Notes: a model not told the origin generated them from the letters alone. A stretch of DNA of 64,000 bases from Pedobacter gandavensis (GCF_014172405.1 NZ_WNXC01000003.1:310001-374000); one strand, 5' to 3'; counted from the first letter of the stretch, positions 51,820-62,496 are shown. A program made the numbers and translations.

Positions 51820-53091
51820 ATGAGATTTAAAGATTACGAATTTGACTTCACTGACATTAGCCGCAGTACCTATAAGATCCTTATAAAATGGGGTGTTCCA
51901 GAAAGCATTGCAACTTTCGTCAACCTATTTATCCTGTTAACTGCGTTGATCATCGCAGTATATTTATTGCATAACGTACTCAGACGCTTATTGAGGATTA
52001 CTTTAATCCGCATCGTTAAGACGACAAGACTTGATTTCTTTTTGCACCTGCTAGAAAATCGATTTGCACATTATATTGCCTTACTCGCTGCAGTCTCCTT
52101 GATCAGAAATGCCTTGCCGGCAGTTTTCCATTCTTTTCATACGTTGACAAAAGTATTGATTAAACTGACCGATGCTTATCTGGTGATCCTGATCATCTGG
52201 GTGCTCATGACATTCATCAAATCTGGCGCTGAATCTTTAAGAAAAAGAGCCACTTTTCGCTCTAAACCGATAGAAAGTTACTTACAGGTAATCCGGATTA
52301 TATTCTACCTGATCGCAACCGTGATTATCTTTACCATCCTTACCGGAAAAGACCCTACTGTTGCTTTTACCGCAATGGGGGCCGCTTCCGCAGTACTATT
52401 GTTGATGTTTAAAGATACCATCATGGGATTTGTAGCCAGTATACAAGTCAGCACCAATGATACAGTACGCATTGGCGACTGGATCACGATGCCCAAATAT
52501 GGTGCAGATGGTGATGTGATGGAGATCAACCTGACTACCGTAAAAGTGCAGAACTTTGACAAGACCATTACCACAATCCCTACTTATTCCTTAGTCTCTG
52601 ATTCTTTTCAAAATTGGAGGGGAATGAGCGAATCCGGTGGTCGAAGAATTAAACGCGCTATCTTTATCCGCCAATCCACTATACGTTTCATCAACCCGGA
52701 AGAACTAGAGGAATTTAGAAAAATCCAATCATTGACCGCTTACATAGACCACCGTCAAAAAGACATCAATAAAAACAATGAACGTGTTGGGGCAGATAAA
52801 ACTTTACTGATCAATGGAAGAAACCTGACCAATGCCGGTCTCTACAGAAAATATATAGATAACTATATTTCCAACCATAGTGGCATCCATAAAAAAATGA
52901 CCATGATGGTGAGGCAACTCGCCCCTACTTCAACAGGTCTGCCGATAGAAATTTATGCCTTTACCGGAACTACCAAATGGATTGATTATGAATACATCAT
53001 GGCCGACATATTTGACCACCTTCTGGCTTCCGCCAAATTCTTTGACTTACAGATCTATGAGATGGAGGTTTTAAATCCTGATCAGGAATAA
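51820..53091 (+). CDS. MscS-family mechanosensitive channel, YbdG-like
   Basis: A 423-residue inner-membrane channel with about five helices and the MscS core: the pore helix GAASAVLLLMFKDTIMGFVA, the beta domain VRIGDWITMPKYGADGDVME, and IPTYSLVSDSFQNWRGMSES. This arrangement and the length match E. coli YbdG (MscM) more than MscS (286 residues). It releases solutes in osmotic down-shock or responds to tension. It ends at a strong terminator. Confidence 0.92.
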   Translation: MRFKDYEFDFTDISRSTYKILIKWGVPESIATFVNLFILLTALIIAVYLLHNVLRRLLRITLIRIVKTTRLDFFLHLLENRFAHYIALLAAVSLIRNALPAVFHSFHTLTKVLIKLTDAYLVILIIWVLMTFIKSGAESLRKRATFRSKPIESYLQVIRIIFYLIATVIIFTILTGKDPTVAFTAMGAASAVLLLMFKDTIMGFVASIQVSTNDTVRIGDWITMPKYGADGDVMEINLTTVKVQNFDKTITTIPTYSLVSDSFQNWRGMSESGGRRIKRAIFIRQSTIRFINPEELEEFRKIQSLTAYIDHRQKDINKNNERVGADKTLLINGRNLTNAGLYRKYIDNYISNHSGIHKKMTMMVRQLAPTSTGLPIEIYAFTGTTKWIDYEYIMADIFDHLLASAKFFDLQIYEMEVLNPDQE

Positions 53092-53092
53092 A

Positions 53093-53126
53093 AAAAGGCT
53101 TCCAGAATTATCTCCGGAAGCCTTTT
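53093..53126. terminator. Terminator between the MscS and M1 peptidase genes
   Basis: AAAAGGCTTCC and GGAAGCCTTTT form an 11-bp stem around a 12-nt loop between converging genes. Confidence 0.88.
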
Positions 53127-53174
53127 AAGAATTATTTACCTTTAAACAGTTTCTAATGTAAAAACATTATTGGA

Positions 53175-55133
53175 TTATTTTTTCCAACTGTTATTAGTCT
53201 CATTTACATCAGGAAGCACTTTTTCTGGATCTAATGTTACCGAAACCACTTCTTCTGTAGTTGGGTAGTTAACCGTCCAGCTGGTATTTCTCATCCAAAC
53301 ATCAACAGGTAATTTAATGATATCCGTCTTACCACTTTTAGTTTTCACTTCAATGATGACCGGCATCGGCATTTTCTCCAGATTGGTAATCTGAATGTTA
53401 TACCCTACAATTGCACCATCTTTGTTTACCTCTTTAACATCTGTAATGGCCTGGTCTGTTTTCCAATTCTCCAGGAACCATCCTTTCCAGAACCAGGAAA
53501 GATCTTCTCCTGCCCCATTTTCCATAGCACGGAAAAAATCAAATGGTGTAGGGTGTTTGAAAGCCCAGTTCTCAATATATTTTTTAAAGGCATAGTCGAA
53601 ACGATCTGCACCCAATACCTGATCTCTTAAAATATTTAGGCCAACACCTGGCTTAAAATATAGGTTAGTGCCAATATTTGCTTCTTTCATCGCATCTGGC
53701 ATTAACATCACATATTCAAGTTTGTCATTCGCCATTGATTTACCAATAGCCTGTATATTACTTGGTTTGCGTTTATACTCTCCCTTATTGAACTCGGCAG
53801 CAGACAAGCCATTGATGAAAGTATTGAAACCCTCATCCATCCAACCGTATTTACGCTCATTGCTACCCACAATCATTGGGAACCAGGTGTGTCCAAATTC
53901 ATGGTCAATTACACCCCAGGCGCTACCATTTTTAGCTTTCCAGCCGCAAAAAACAATACCAGGATATTCCATACCACCCACATTACTCGCCACATTGACT
54001 GCCATTGGATATGGATATTCGAACCATTTTTTAGAATAATATTCTATAGAAGCTTTCACATACTCTGCACCACGACCGTAACCATCTTTGCCATTACTTT
54101 CTACTGGTTGAGCAGAAACTGCCAAGGATTTCTTACCACTTGGCAGGTTTATTCTTGCAGCATCTAATACAAATGCTTTTGAAGAAGCCCATGCCACATC
54201 GCGTGTATTTTTGATCTTAAACTTCCAGGTTAATTTCCCTGTCCCCGGGCGCGACTTAGGATTGGTCACTTCTTCTTCCGTACGAATGGTTACTGTTTTA
54301 TCGCTTTGTTTAGCGGCATTCCAGCGTGACAATTCCGTTGGGGTAAAAACTTCCTGTGGATTTAACAATTCACCAGAACCCATTACAATATGGTTTGAAG
54401 GAGCTGTAACATCGAAATCAACATCGCCGTATTCACAGTAAAACTCTCCGGCACCCCAATATGGAAGCGTATTCCAGCCCAGCACGTCATCATAAACAGC
54501 CATTCTTGGGAACCATTGTGCAATGGAAAAAATCTCCCCGTTTTTGGTAGTCAAGTGTCCCATGCGGTCTGAACCATTAATAGGAATGATAAAAGAAAAA
54601 TTCATTTTGATGGTGATCACGTCTCCATTTGCAGCCAATGGCTGATCCAGACGGATCTGCATCCTGGTATCTTCGGTAATCGAAGTAAACTTCACTGGCT
54701 TTGCTTTTTGAGCCAGACTCAGTCCTTCAATTTTATAGCCACCATCAACTTTCTCCCCTCTGGCACCGTATCGGCTACCAGCAGCAATCAAAGAGTTCCC
54801 TCTTGAATTTTCAGAGAAAAGATTTTGGTCCATTTGCAACCATAAGTAAGGTAGCTTATCCGGACTGTTATTTTTATAGGTAATCGTAACCGTACCTGTT
54901 ACTTGGTTTTTGGCTTCATCAAGGTTCGCTGTGATTTTGTAATCAGCACGGTTTTGCCAGTATTTAGGCCCTGGATAGCCACTTGCAGAACGGAACTCAT
55001 TCCCATTCTGGGTGTAAAACAATGGGTTAAATGCAGCATGAGGGTCATAGTTACCAGTAGCTTGTTGCGCCATGGAACTAAAACCAAATGCGCATAACAA
55101 TACCCCTAACAAGGTAAACTTATTCTTCATCAT
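53175..55133 (-). CDS. Exported M1-family metallopeptidase
   Basis: A 652-residue zinc aminopeptidase with a signal peptide (about 1-22, ending SMAQ). The zinc site is H411-E412-F-G-H415 followed by E434 in WMDEGFN, the HExxH-x18-E pattern of M1. The GMEY-type exopeptidase motif is seen as [11 protein letters not shown]. Domains: N-terminal beta-saddle ([20 protein letters not shown]), catalytic centre, and a C-terminal part with beta strands. It probably trims peptides in the periplasm. No partner gene is adjacent. Confidence 0.92.
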   Translation of the reverse strand: MMKNKFTLLGVLLCAFGFSSMAQQATGNYDPHAAFNPLFYTQNGNEFRSASGYPGPKYWQNRADYKITANLDEAKNQVTGTVTITYKNNSPDKLPYLWLQMDQNLFSENSRGNSLIAAGSRYGARGEKVDGGYKIEGLSLAQKAKPVKFTSITEDTRMQIRLDQPLAANGDVITIKMNFSFIIPINGSDRMGHLTTKNGEIFSIAQWFPRMAVYDDVLGWNTLPYWGAGEFYCEYGDVDFDVTAPSNHIVMGSGELLNPQEVFTPTELSRWNAAKQSDKTVTIRTEEEVTNPKSRPGTGKLTWKFKIKNTRDVAWASSKAFVLDAARINLPSGKKSLAVSAQPVESNGKDGYGRGAEYVKASIEYYSKKWFEYPYPMAVNVASNVGGMEYPGIVFCGWKAKNGSAWGVIDHEFGHTWFPMIVGSNERKYGWMDEGFNTFINGLSAAEFNKGEYKRKPSNIQAIGKSMANDKLEYVMLMPDAMKEANIGTNLYFKPGVGLNILRDQVLGADRFDYAFKKYIENWAFKHPTPFDFFRAMENGAGEDLSWFWKGWFLENWKTDQAITDVKEVNKDGAIVGYNIQITNLEKMPMPVIIEVKTKSGKTDIIKLPVDVWMRNTSWTVNYPTTEEVVSVTLDPEKVLPDVNETNNSWKK

Positions 55134-55214
55134 ATGTTGTTTGGTTATAGATTCGAACTAAAGATATAAAATGAATATTTATACCTAACCATTGTAACGG
55201 TTTTATTAGTTCGG

Positions 55215-55940
55215 CTATAACTTCGGCATCGGCGGCAATTTGCGCTGATCTGCAGGAAGTTTTTTCCAGGTATTGTAGGCTTTCGCGATATAGTATTTAT
55301 AATTAAAAGGGCGTTCACTCATCACCAGAGCTACATTTGGACGAAACATTACGATAAAATCTTTCAACTCCTGACCGTCTAATTTGACTAATTCCGTAAT
55401 GGTTTTTTCATTGAAATTATTCCTGATTTCTGTCTCATATGCATCTCTTTCTTCCAGGAAACGAATCTTTTCTCTTTCTCTTTTCATTTTGCCATAGCCG
55501 AGGTTCACAATTAATCCTCCGGCTTTGTCCGTATTCTTTTTACCCTCCAGACCATCAGTCATGATCCTTTTAACCGGTTTTCCTGTTCCATCAACCAGCA
55601 CATCAGGATTCACCTTTGCCCCTTTAATCTCTACGCCTTTTAACTCATTCGCGATGACTGGTAAATAGATAATTTTCGGTTTCAGGTCAATTAAATATAA
55701 AGTATCTGTATGGAAACCTGGATGAGAGAACTCGATTAAATCCCCAACTTTAGCAGGTAGGCTAAACTGTCCTGCGGCCTTAGTTTTTATTGACTTCTTA
55801 TTGTCCAGATTTCTAACGAGCACATCCTGCATCGGGAAAGACTTATTGTCGAAGTCATAAACCGCACCGGTGATTGATGATTGTGCCCACAAACCTAAAG
55901 GAGCAATACTAACGAAGAATAAAAATAAATATTTAACCAT
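55215..55940 (-). CDS. Exported carboxypeptidase-like (CNA-B type) domain protein
   Basis: A 241-residue protein with a signal peptide (about 1-19, ending LWAQ) and then a beta-sandwich domain (SSITGAVYDFDNKSFPMQDV to HPGFHTDTLYLIDLKPKIIY), the carboxypeptidase-regulatory-like fold common in Bacteroidota exported proteins. The remaining 120 residues (GLEGKKNTDKAGGLIVNLGYGKMK) are of unknown function. The ATG at 55940 directly follows a -7 promoter box. Function unknown. Confidence 0.78.
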   Translation of the reverse strand: MVKYLFLFFVSIAPLGLWAQSSITGAVYDFDNKSFPMQDVLVRNLDNKKSIKTKAAGQFSLPAKVGDLIEFSHPGFHTDTLYLIDLKPKIIYLPVIANELKGVEIKGAKVNPDVLVDGTGKPVKRIMTDGLEGKKNTDKAGGLIVNLGYGKMKREREKIRFLEERDAYETEIRNNFNEKTITELVKLDGQELKDFIVMFRPNVALVMSERPFNYKYYIAKAYNTWKKLPADQRKLPPMPKL

Positions 55941-55943
55941 ACT

Positions 55944-55951
55944 CAAATGTA
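55944..55951 (-). promoter_or_regulatory. -7 promoter box touching the exported protein gene
   Basis: TACATTTG on the minus strand, 3 nt (AGT) before the ATG at 55940. Confidence 0.55.
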
Positions 55952-56007
55952 ACACTGTTTCTTTCTATATGAAACTGTTTAACAAAAATTAACAGCAAAA
56001 GATTTAA

Positions 56008-56355
56008 CTATTTTAATATTGTTTCGTAAGCTGCTTCATCAAAGCCAATCAGTATCGCTTTGCCATTCAATTCTACCACTGGTCTTTTGATTGCACTCGT
56101 ATGGTTTAATAGCACTTCAATGGCACTATTTTGATCCACTACATTGCCTTGTTGCTCCGGGCTCAACTTTTTCCAGGTTGTTCCTTTTTTATTCAACACC
56201 TTTTCCCAACCAAAAGTACTGCACCATTCATCTAATTTTTCTACCGTAATTCCTTGCTTTTTGAAGTCATGAAATAATGGGTTAAATCCTTGTTCCGCCA
56301 GCCAGGTTCTGGCCTTTTTCACTGTGTTACAATTTGGTATTCCGTATATAATCAT
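56008..56355 (-). CDS. ArsC/Spx-family protein (YffB-like)
   Basis: A 115-residue thioredoxin-fold protein: MIIYGIPNCNTVKKARTWL with a single N-terminal Cys (C9), then AEQGFNPLFHDFKKQGI and, near the end, KRPVVELNGKAILIGFDEAA. Only one Cys is in the active-site loop, as in YffB and ArsC, not the CxxC of Spx. It is probably a glutathione- or thiol-dependent reductase; arsenate reduction is not shown. The ATG at 56355 is chosen because the upstream extension of 35 residues is hydrophobic, unlike the family, and covers a -7 promoter box. Confidence 0.85.
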   Translation of the reverse strand: MIIYGIPNCNTVKKARTWLAEQGFNPLFHDFKKQGITVEKLDEWCSTFGWEKVLNKKGTTWKKLSPEQQGNVVDQNSAIEVLLNHTSAIKRPVVELNGKAILIGFDEAAYETILK

Positions 56356-56360
56356 AAGCA

Positions 56361-56368
56361 CAAAAATA
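56361..56368 (-). promoter_or_regulatory. -7 promoter box touching the ArsC/Spx-like gene
   Basis: TATTTTTG on the minus strand, 5 nt (TGCTT) before the ATG at 56355. Confidence 0.55.
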
Positions 56369-56571
56369 AAATTTATTATCGTTAATATTGTCTTGATTTT
56401 ATCTAGCTCTGTGGGGGAGCGATATGAAATTGCAAAAATTAACAACAAAAAGTACAACACTAACCTTATTCTCCTGTAAAACAGGGATTAGAAGGCTCAT
56501 TGTATCCCGACTGCATTTTCAATTCCCCCTGCAAATCCGGATAATTCCCCCATACTTAATCGTTCTATTTT

Positions 56572-59500
56572 ATGTTTAAACTAACTTTTAAACAACAAGT
56601 ATTAACAGGATTTACTGTTTCCTTATTGTTTGTACTTGTCTCTGCCATCACCTCCTACCTCAGTGTAGAAAAACTGAAAGACGACACACAATGGCAAAGT
56701 CATACTTACGAAGTCATCAACTTACTTAAAAATACAGAGGTTCAGGTACTGAATTCAGAAAGCTCATTAAGAGGTTTTATCATTTCTCAAAAAAGTGATT
56801 ACCTCAGACCATACAATAAAAATGCGCCAATGATATTGGAAACCGTTCAGGATCTAAAAAAATTGCTATCTGACAATCCAGACCAAATAGAACGGGCAGA
56901 TTCTCTAGACTATTTTACGCATAAAAAGGTAGCAGAAATGCAGGAAGTCATCCGCATTTATGACAAAGAAGGTGCGCTGGCGGCTGCAACACGTGTACAG
57001 GATGGCGACGGGCAATTTTACAAGGACAAGATACTTTCTTTCAGCCGAAAAATGATTGAAGTAGAGTTCAAGCTCCTCAATCTACGCAAGGAAAACACGG
57101 CCATCAGCAGTCAACGGAGCACATGGATCATTTCACTAAGTGCATTGGTCATATTCGGTTTAATTTTATTCCTGTTTACTTATATCAAAAAAACCTTTGA
57201 TCAACAGAAAGAAACGGAAGGTCATATCAGGGAATCCAATTTAAAATTAGAAAAAATCTCCGCAGAGAATGAACAAAAGAACTGGTTGCTTTCCGGTGCA
57301 TCTGAGGTAAATGATGCCATGCGGGGAGAGCAAGAAGTGGAAGAACTTTCGGCAAATATTATCACCCGGATTAGTAATTATATTGGAGCCCCGGTTGGCG
57401 CATTTTTCTTATTCAGTAAGTCGCGAAATGTATTCCGCTTTAGTGGTGGTTATGCCTATAAGCCTCATAAAGGAGAAACCAGTCAGTATCAATATGGAGA
57501 AGGCTTGGTTGGGCAGGCAGCTTCAGAAAAGCAAGCTAAATTATTTAAAAATGTGCCGCTTGATTACCTGAAAATTCGCTCTGGTTTAGGCAGTACACTT
57601 CCGCAAAGCATCTACCTCCTTCCAATCGTATTTGAAGAGGAAACATTGGCCGTGATTGAGCTTGGTTTACAGGAGGATCCTGATGAAAAAACCATCTTAT
57701 TCTTAAATACCATCGGTGAAAGCATTGGCTTAGCAGTAAACAGTGCAGTCGCCCGTGTCAAATTAAGAGACTTATTTGAACAAACGCAACAACAGGCAGA
57801 AGAGTTGGCCAGTCAGCAGGAAGAATTAAGGACAACCAATGAGGAGCTGATGTACAAAACAGATCAGCTACAATCTTCAGAAGAGGAACTGAGGGTGCAA
57901 CAGGAAGAACTACGCCAAACCAATGCCGAACTGGAAGAAAAAGCACAGCAGCTGGAAGAGCGTAACATCTCTATAAACCAAGCCAGGGAAGCCATCAGCT
58001 TAAAAGCGGAAGAACTGGAGATTTCCAGTAAATATAAATCGGAGTTTTTAGCCAATATGAGTCATGAACTGAGGACACCATTAAACAGTATTCTGATCCT
58101 GGCTAGAATATTAAAAGAAAACAGACCAGAAAACTTAAATGAAGACCAGATTAAATACGCGGGTGTTATTCACAACGCAGGTAACGATTTATTGAGCCTG
58201 ATCAATGATATTCTCGACTTGTCGAAAATTGAATCTGGAAAGGTAGACCTGAGCATAGAAAAGGTGAAACCGATCGCCATCAGCCAGAGTATGGAATCCC
58301 TGTTTAACGAGTTGGCCAGAAGTAAGAAAATTGACTTCCAATCCGTTTTAGCTGAAGATCTTCCTGAACACATTGTAACTGACCAGTCCAGAGTTGAGCA
58401 AATTGTGAAAAACCTGTTGTCTAATGCATTTAAATTTACACCGGAATATGGTCATATCACTTTAACAATCAGCAGACCGGATCAACATGTGAAATTTTAT
58501 GCAGATCGTCTTAAAAATGCCAAAGAAGAAATCATTGGCATTACCGTTAAAGATTCTGGTATTGGCATTCCAGAAGACAAGCAGAAACTGATCTTTGAGG
58601 CCTTCCAACAGGCGGACGGCTCTACCAGCAGAAAGTTTGGTGGCACTGGGCTTGGTCTATCCATCAGCAAAGAGCTTGCTTATCTGTTGGGTGGAGAAAT
58701 TCAAGTAACCAGTAAACCCAATGAAGGCAGTACGTTTACCTTGTATATCCCAAGAAATAATGATTTTCAGTTACCGGAGCAGCTAAGCCCTGTTCATCCG
58801 GAGTCTTATACCGCTGCCACTCCTGTATTTGAGTACGGGACCCAAGATGAAAAACATGCCGATCAGGCACAAACGATTCTGATTATTGAAGATGATGAAG
58901 TTTTTGCCGATGTACTGAAGGACTATGCCATAGAAAAAGGTTTCCATCCGATCCTTGCACATAGCGGAGATACTGGCTTAGCGATGGCATTTGAGCATTT
59001 ACCAGATGCCATTGTTCTGGATATTATGCTACCCATAATGGATGGATGGACCATTCTTAAAAAGCTAAAAGCAGATCCAAAAACCAAACATATCCCAGTC
59101 CACATGATGTCGGCAGGAAATGAAAAAGCAAGCAAAGCAAAAAAAGAAGGGGCAATTGGCTTCCTTAAAAAGCCAGTGGAGAAAGAACAGCTGGACGAGG
59201 CTTTTAATTTACTCAGTGCAGCCTATTTAAAATACAATTTCAAGAGCGTTCTCGTGATTGAAGATCAGGAACTACAAAGTAGGGCGCTGACCGAACAACT
59301 CACAGAAAAAGGAGTAGATGTGAAACAGGCGTTTACCGGTAAGGAAGCCCTTGATCTTTTAAATGACCAAATCTTTGATTGCATTATCCTGGATTTAAAG
59401 CTTCCTGATATTTCCGGATTCGACTTATTGGATCAGATTAAGTCTCAGACTTTACATGCGCATATTCCGGTAATCATCAATACTGCAATGGAACTTGATC

Positions 59501-60045
59501 AGGAAAAGATTGCGCATATCATGAGGTATACCGATGCGATGGTTTTAAAATCCAACAAGTCCAACGACCGCCTGATTGACGAGGTGAGCTTATTCATCAA
59601 TAAACTGAAACAGGATGGTCCGGCAAAGCCCAACCTTGGAAAAGGGAAAAGTGTGTCTACGATGGAAAAGGTATTGAAAGACAAAACCATCCTCATCACC
59701 GATGATGACATGCGAAATATTTTTGCACTTTCCAGTGCTTTACAAGTATATGACCTGAAAATTGTCATTGCCAATAACGGAAGAGAAGCTTTAGAAAAAC
59801 TCGAAGAATCTGAACAGATCGACCTGGTATTAATGGACATCATGATGCCCGAAATGGATGGTTACGAGGCGATGAAAGCCATTAGAAAAGAAAAACGCTT
59901 TGCCAAACTTCCAATCATTGCTTTAACGGCAAAGGCAATGAAAAATGATCGGGAGCGTTGTATTGAAGCCGGAGCCAACGACTACATTTCTAAACCTGTT
60001 GACATGGATAAACTGTTATCGATGTTAAGAGTCTGGTTAAGTTAA
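56572..60045 (+). CDS. Hybrid sensor histidine kinase: CHASE3, GAF, HisKA, HATPase, three receivers
   Basis: A 1157-residue inner-membrane kinase. Order: membrane helix 1 (about 11-30), CHASE3-like periplasmic sensor (about 33-178), helix 2 (about 182-204), GAF domain (about 240-395), a Glu/Gln-rich coiled coil (about 400-486), HisKA with H498 (NMSHELRTPL), and HATPase with LLSNAFKF, DSGIGIPED and [10 protein letters not shown]. Three receiver domains follow, with phospho-acceptors D817 (VLDIMLP), D941 (ILDLKLP) and D1089 (LMDIMMP). The second receiver is more divergent around its Thr/Lys positions. It is the first gene of an operon; cheR follows after 1 nt and a second kinase after that. The signal is unknown. 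Confidence 0.93.
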   Translation: MFKLTFKQQVLTGFTVSLLFVLVSAITSYLSVEKLKDDTQWQSHTYEVINLLKNTEVQVLNSESSLRGFIISQKSDYLRPYNKNAPMILETVQDLKKLLSDNPDQIERADSLDYFTHKKVAEMQEVIRIYDKEGALAAATRVQDGDGQFYKDKILSFSRKMIEVEFKLLNLRKENTAISSQRSTWIISLSALVIFGLILFLFTYIKKTFDQQKETEGHIRESNLKLEKISAENEQKNWLLSGASEVNDAMRGEQEVEELSANIITRISNYIGAPVGAFFLFSKSRNVFRFSGGYAYKPHKGETSQYQYGEGLVGQAASEKQAKLFKNVPLDYLKIRSGLGSTLPQSIYLLPIVFEEETLAVIELGLQEDPDEKTILFLNTIGESIGLAVNSAVARVKLRDLFEQTQQQAEELASQQEELRTTNEELMYKTDQLQSSEEELRVQQEELRQTNAELEEKAQQLEERNISINQAREAISLKAEELEISSKYKSEFLANMSHELRTPLNSILILARILKENRPENLNEDQIKYAGVIHNAGNDLLSLINDILDLSKIESGKVDLSIEKVKPIAISQSMESLFNELARSKKIDFQSVLAEDLPEHIVTDQSRVEQIVKNLLSNAFKFTPEYGHITLTISRPDQHVKFYADRLKNAKEEIIGITVKDSGIGIPEDKQKLIFEAFQQADGSTSRKFGGTGLGLSISKELAYLLGGEIQVTSKPNEGSTFTLYIPRNNDFQLPEQLSPVHPESYTAATPVFEYGTQDEKHADQAQTILIIEDDEVFADVLKDYAIEKGFHPILAHSGDTGLAMAFEHLPDAIVLDIMLPIMDGWTILKKLKADPKTKHIPVHMMSAGNEKASKAKKEGAIGFLKKPVEKEQLDEAFNLLSAAYLKYNFKSVLVIEDQELQSRALTEQLTEKGVDVKQAFTGKEALDLLNDQIFDCIILDLKLPDISGFDLLDQIKSQTLHAHIPVIINTAMELDQEKIAHIMRYTDAMVLKSNKSNDRLIDEVSLFINKLKQDGPAKPNLGKGKSVSTMEKVLKDKTILITDDDMRNIFALSSALQVYDLKIVIANNGREALEKLEESEQIDLVLMDIMMPEMDGYEAMKAIRKEKRFAKLPIIALTAKAMKNDRERCIEAGANDYISKPVDMDKLLSMLRVWLS

Positions 60046-60046
60046 T

Positions 60047-60874
60047 ATGCAGAACGAAGAAGAAGATTACATCAGCTATGATCAGTTAGCAGAACTAATT
60101 GATTTTATAAAGAATATTCACGGCTTTGATTTTAGCGAGTATTCCCCAGCCTCTTTAAAAAGGAGGGTGACCAGAATCATGCAGTTGCAAAAACTAAGTC
60201 TTTTTGACTTACGTACTTTACTAACAAATGATCATGATTATTTTGAGAATTTCCTCATTGAAATTACAGTGAATGTAACCGAAATGTTTAGAGACCCCTC
60301 ATTTTATCATTCGGTGAAAGAAAACATCATTCCTTACCTACGTTCCTATCAGCGCATCAAGGTATGGAATGCTGGCTGCTCCACAGGAGAGGAAGTGTAC
60401 TCCTTTGCCATCCTGTTTTCAGATGAAGCACTTTATGACCGGAGCTTTTTTTATGGCACAGACATCAACAATGATGTGCTGGATTTCGCCAAAAATGGCA
60501 TTTATGATTTACAGAAGATGAAGCAATTTTCAGAAAATTATCAAAAAACCGGAGCGATCCACACCCTTTCTGACTATTACACAGCCAGGTATGAAGCTGC
60601 ATCCATCAACCATTCTTTAAAAAAGAATTTGCTGTTTTCGGCACATAATTTAGCTTCAGATGGTGTCTTTAACGAATTTCAACTGATCTCCTGTCGCAAT
60701 GTACTCATCTATTTCAATACAGACTTACAGAAGAAAGTTATCGAATTGTTCTACAACAGTTTAGCGAACTTCGGTTTCCTATGTCTGGGCGCCAAAGAAA
60801 CCTTAAGAAGCACCGAAACCGGTCGCTTCAAAATCATAGATAAGAAACATAACATTTACCAAAAAATAGCTTAA
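60047..60874 (+). CDS. CheR-type protein-glutamate O-methyltransferase
   Basis: A 275-residue SAM-dependent methyltransferase with the CheR N-terminal helical domain (FDFSEYSPASLKRRVTRIMQ) and catalytic domain: motif I VWNAGCSTGEEVYSFAILF and LISCRNVLIYFNTDLQKKVI. CheR methylates Glu residues in coiled coils of chemoreceptors. There is no receptor, CheB or other chemotaxis gene nearby, so its target may be the coiled coil of the neighbouring kinase; this is inference. It starts 1 nt after the kinase stop. Confidence 0.93.
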   Translation: MQNEEEDYISYDQLAELIDFIKNIHGFDFSEYSPASLKRRVTRIMQLQKLSLFDLRTLLTNDHDYFENFLIEITVNVTEMFRDPSFYHSVKENIIPYLRSYQRIKVWNAGCSTGEEVYSFAILFSDEALYDRSFFYGTDINNDVLDFAKNGIYDLQKMKQFSENYQKTGAIHTLSDYYTARYEAASINHSLKKNLLFSAHNLASDGVFNEFQLISCRNVLIYFNTDLQKKVIELFYNSLANFGFLCLGAKETLRSTETGRFKIIDKKHNIYQKIA

Positions 60875-60909
60875 GGAGCTTTAATTACTATCCCTGAGCA
60901 AAACTTAAT

Positions 60910-62496
60910 ATGGAAAAGATTAATATATTAATTGTTGATGACAGACCAGAGAACATTATTGCGCTAGAAGCATTATTGCAACGGAAAGACATCAATATCA
61001 TTACCACTACCAACCCGAACGAGGCGCTTAGGATATCCTGGGAGAAGGATATTGCGATTGCAATGGTGGATGTTCAAATGCCGGAAATGGATGGCTTTGA
61101 GTTGGTAGAAATCTTAAAAAGTAACCCCCGGACTAAGGAAATCCTGATCATATTTGTAACGGCCATTTCCAAAGAAACCAAATACGCGGTAAAAGGTTTG
61201 AATTCAGGTGCCGTAGATTACCTGTACAAGCCATTAGATCCTTATGTGACCTCTGCAAAAGTAGATTCCTTTATCAGACTGGTGAGAACCGAACGCGAGA
61301 TCAAAAGGAAGAACCAGGAGTTGATGGCCTACCAAAAAGAATTGATCAAAGCGAAAGAGCAGGCAGAACAAGGTAAACGAATCAAAGAAAATTTCCTGGC
61401 CAATATGAGTCATGAAATCCGTACGCCTATAAATGGCATCATCGGACTGGCGAACTTATTGAGTAAAACCAACCTAAGTCCAGAGCAAAAGGAAATGGTA
61501 AGCCTGTTGGAGATTTCATCGGATTCACTTTTAGGAGTGATTAACGACATCCTAGACTTATCGAAAATCGAATCTGGAAAGTTCAAAATCAACCGTTCTG
61601 AAACTGACCTTGCTAAAATATGCAATTCAGTAGTCAACCTGCTACGCATCCGTGCAATGGAAAAGCAATTGAGTCTGACCATGGAGTTAGATCCTGACCT
61701 TCCAAACTTAGTACTGGCAGATTCTCTACGCTTGAATCAGATTTTAATGAACCTGATTGGTAATGCGATTAAATTTACCATTCAAGGCAGTGTGCATTTA
61801 AAAACCAAAATCCTGGATAGAAAGGGTAACAATGTCCACATCAGGTTTTCTGTGACTGATACAGGTATCGGCATTGCCAAGAATAATATCGATAAGATAT
61901 TTGAAACCTTCGAACAGGCTGATGAGCAAACCACGGTAAAATTCGGAGGTACGGGTTTGGGTCTCTCTATTGTTAAAAATCTGGCAAAGTTAAAAGGTGG
62001 TAGTTTAGAAGTTTCCAGTGAAGAAGGAGTCGGCAGTACTTTCTCTTTCAGCAATTGGTACGAAATTTCGAAAGATGCAATTCTGGTCAAAACGATGGCC
62101 AAGCCTTCTTTAGATCATTTCCCTGGCTTAAGGGTACTCGTTGCAGAAGACAATCCCATCAACAAATTTCTGATCATCAAAATCTTAAAAGACTGGCAGG
62201 TCATTCCTGATGTAGTTGAAAATGGAAAGGATGCTTTAACGCAATTAAATGAAGCAGACTACGACTTGATCTTAATGGACACTTTCATGCCGGTTATGAA
62301 TGGCTTGGACGCGATTAAGCTCATTCGTGAAGGCTTTGTCAAAGGCAAAGAGAACATTCCAATTATCACCTTTTCGGCGGCAGTTTTAGAAACTGATAAA
62401 CAAACTGCCATTGATGCAGGTGCAAATGATGTAGTGAGTAAGCCTTTTGAATTGGATGTACTCCATCAAAAAATTAAAAAATATACGTCTAAATAA
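60910..62496 (+). CDS. Hybrid kinase: receiver, HisKA, HATPase, receiver
   Basis: A 528-residue cytoplasmic protein with no membrane segment. An N-terminal receiver (about 1-125, D54 in [12 protein letters not shown]) is joined by a coiled coil to HisKA (H168 in [12 protein letters not shown]), then HATPase ([27 protein letters not shown]) and a C-terminal receiver (D457 in [11 protein letters not shown]). It lies 35 nt after cheR. The N-terminal receiver could take phosphate from the large kinase upstream, giving a phosphorelay; no output regulator with a DNA-binding domain is next to it. Confidence 0.92.
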   Translation: MEKINILIVDDRPENIIALEALLQRKDINIITTTNPNEALRISWEKDIAIAMVDVQMPEMDGFELVEILKSNPRTKEILIIFVTAISKETKYAVKGLNSGAVDYLYKPLDPYVTSAKVDSFIRLVRTEREIKRKNQELMAYQKELIKAKEQAEQGKRIKENFLANMSHEIRTPINGIIGLANLLSKTNLSPEQKEMVSLLEISSDSLLGVINDILDLSKIESGKFKINRSETDLAKICNSVVNLLRIRAMEKQLSLTMELDPDLPNLVLADSLRLNQILMNLIGNAIKFTIQGSVHLKTKILDRKGNNVHIRFSVTDTGIGIAKNNIDKIFETFEQADEQTTVKFGGTGLGLSIVKNLAKLKGGSLEVSSEEGVGSTFSFSNWYEISKDAILVKTMAKPSLDHFPGLRVLVAEDNPINKFLIIKILKDWQVIPDVVENGKDALTQLNEADYDLILMDTFMPVMNGLDAIKLIREGFVKGKENIPIITFSAAVLETDKQTAIDAGANDVVSKPFELDVLHQKIKKYTSK

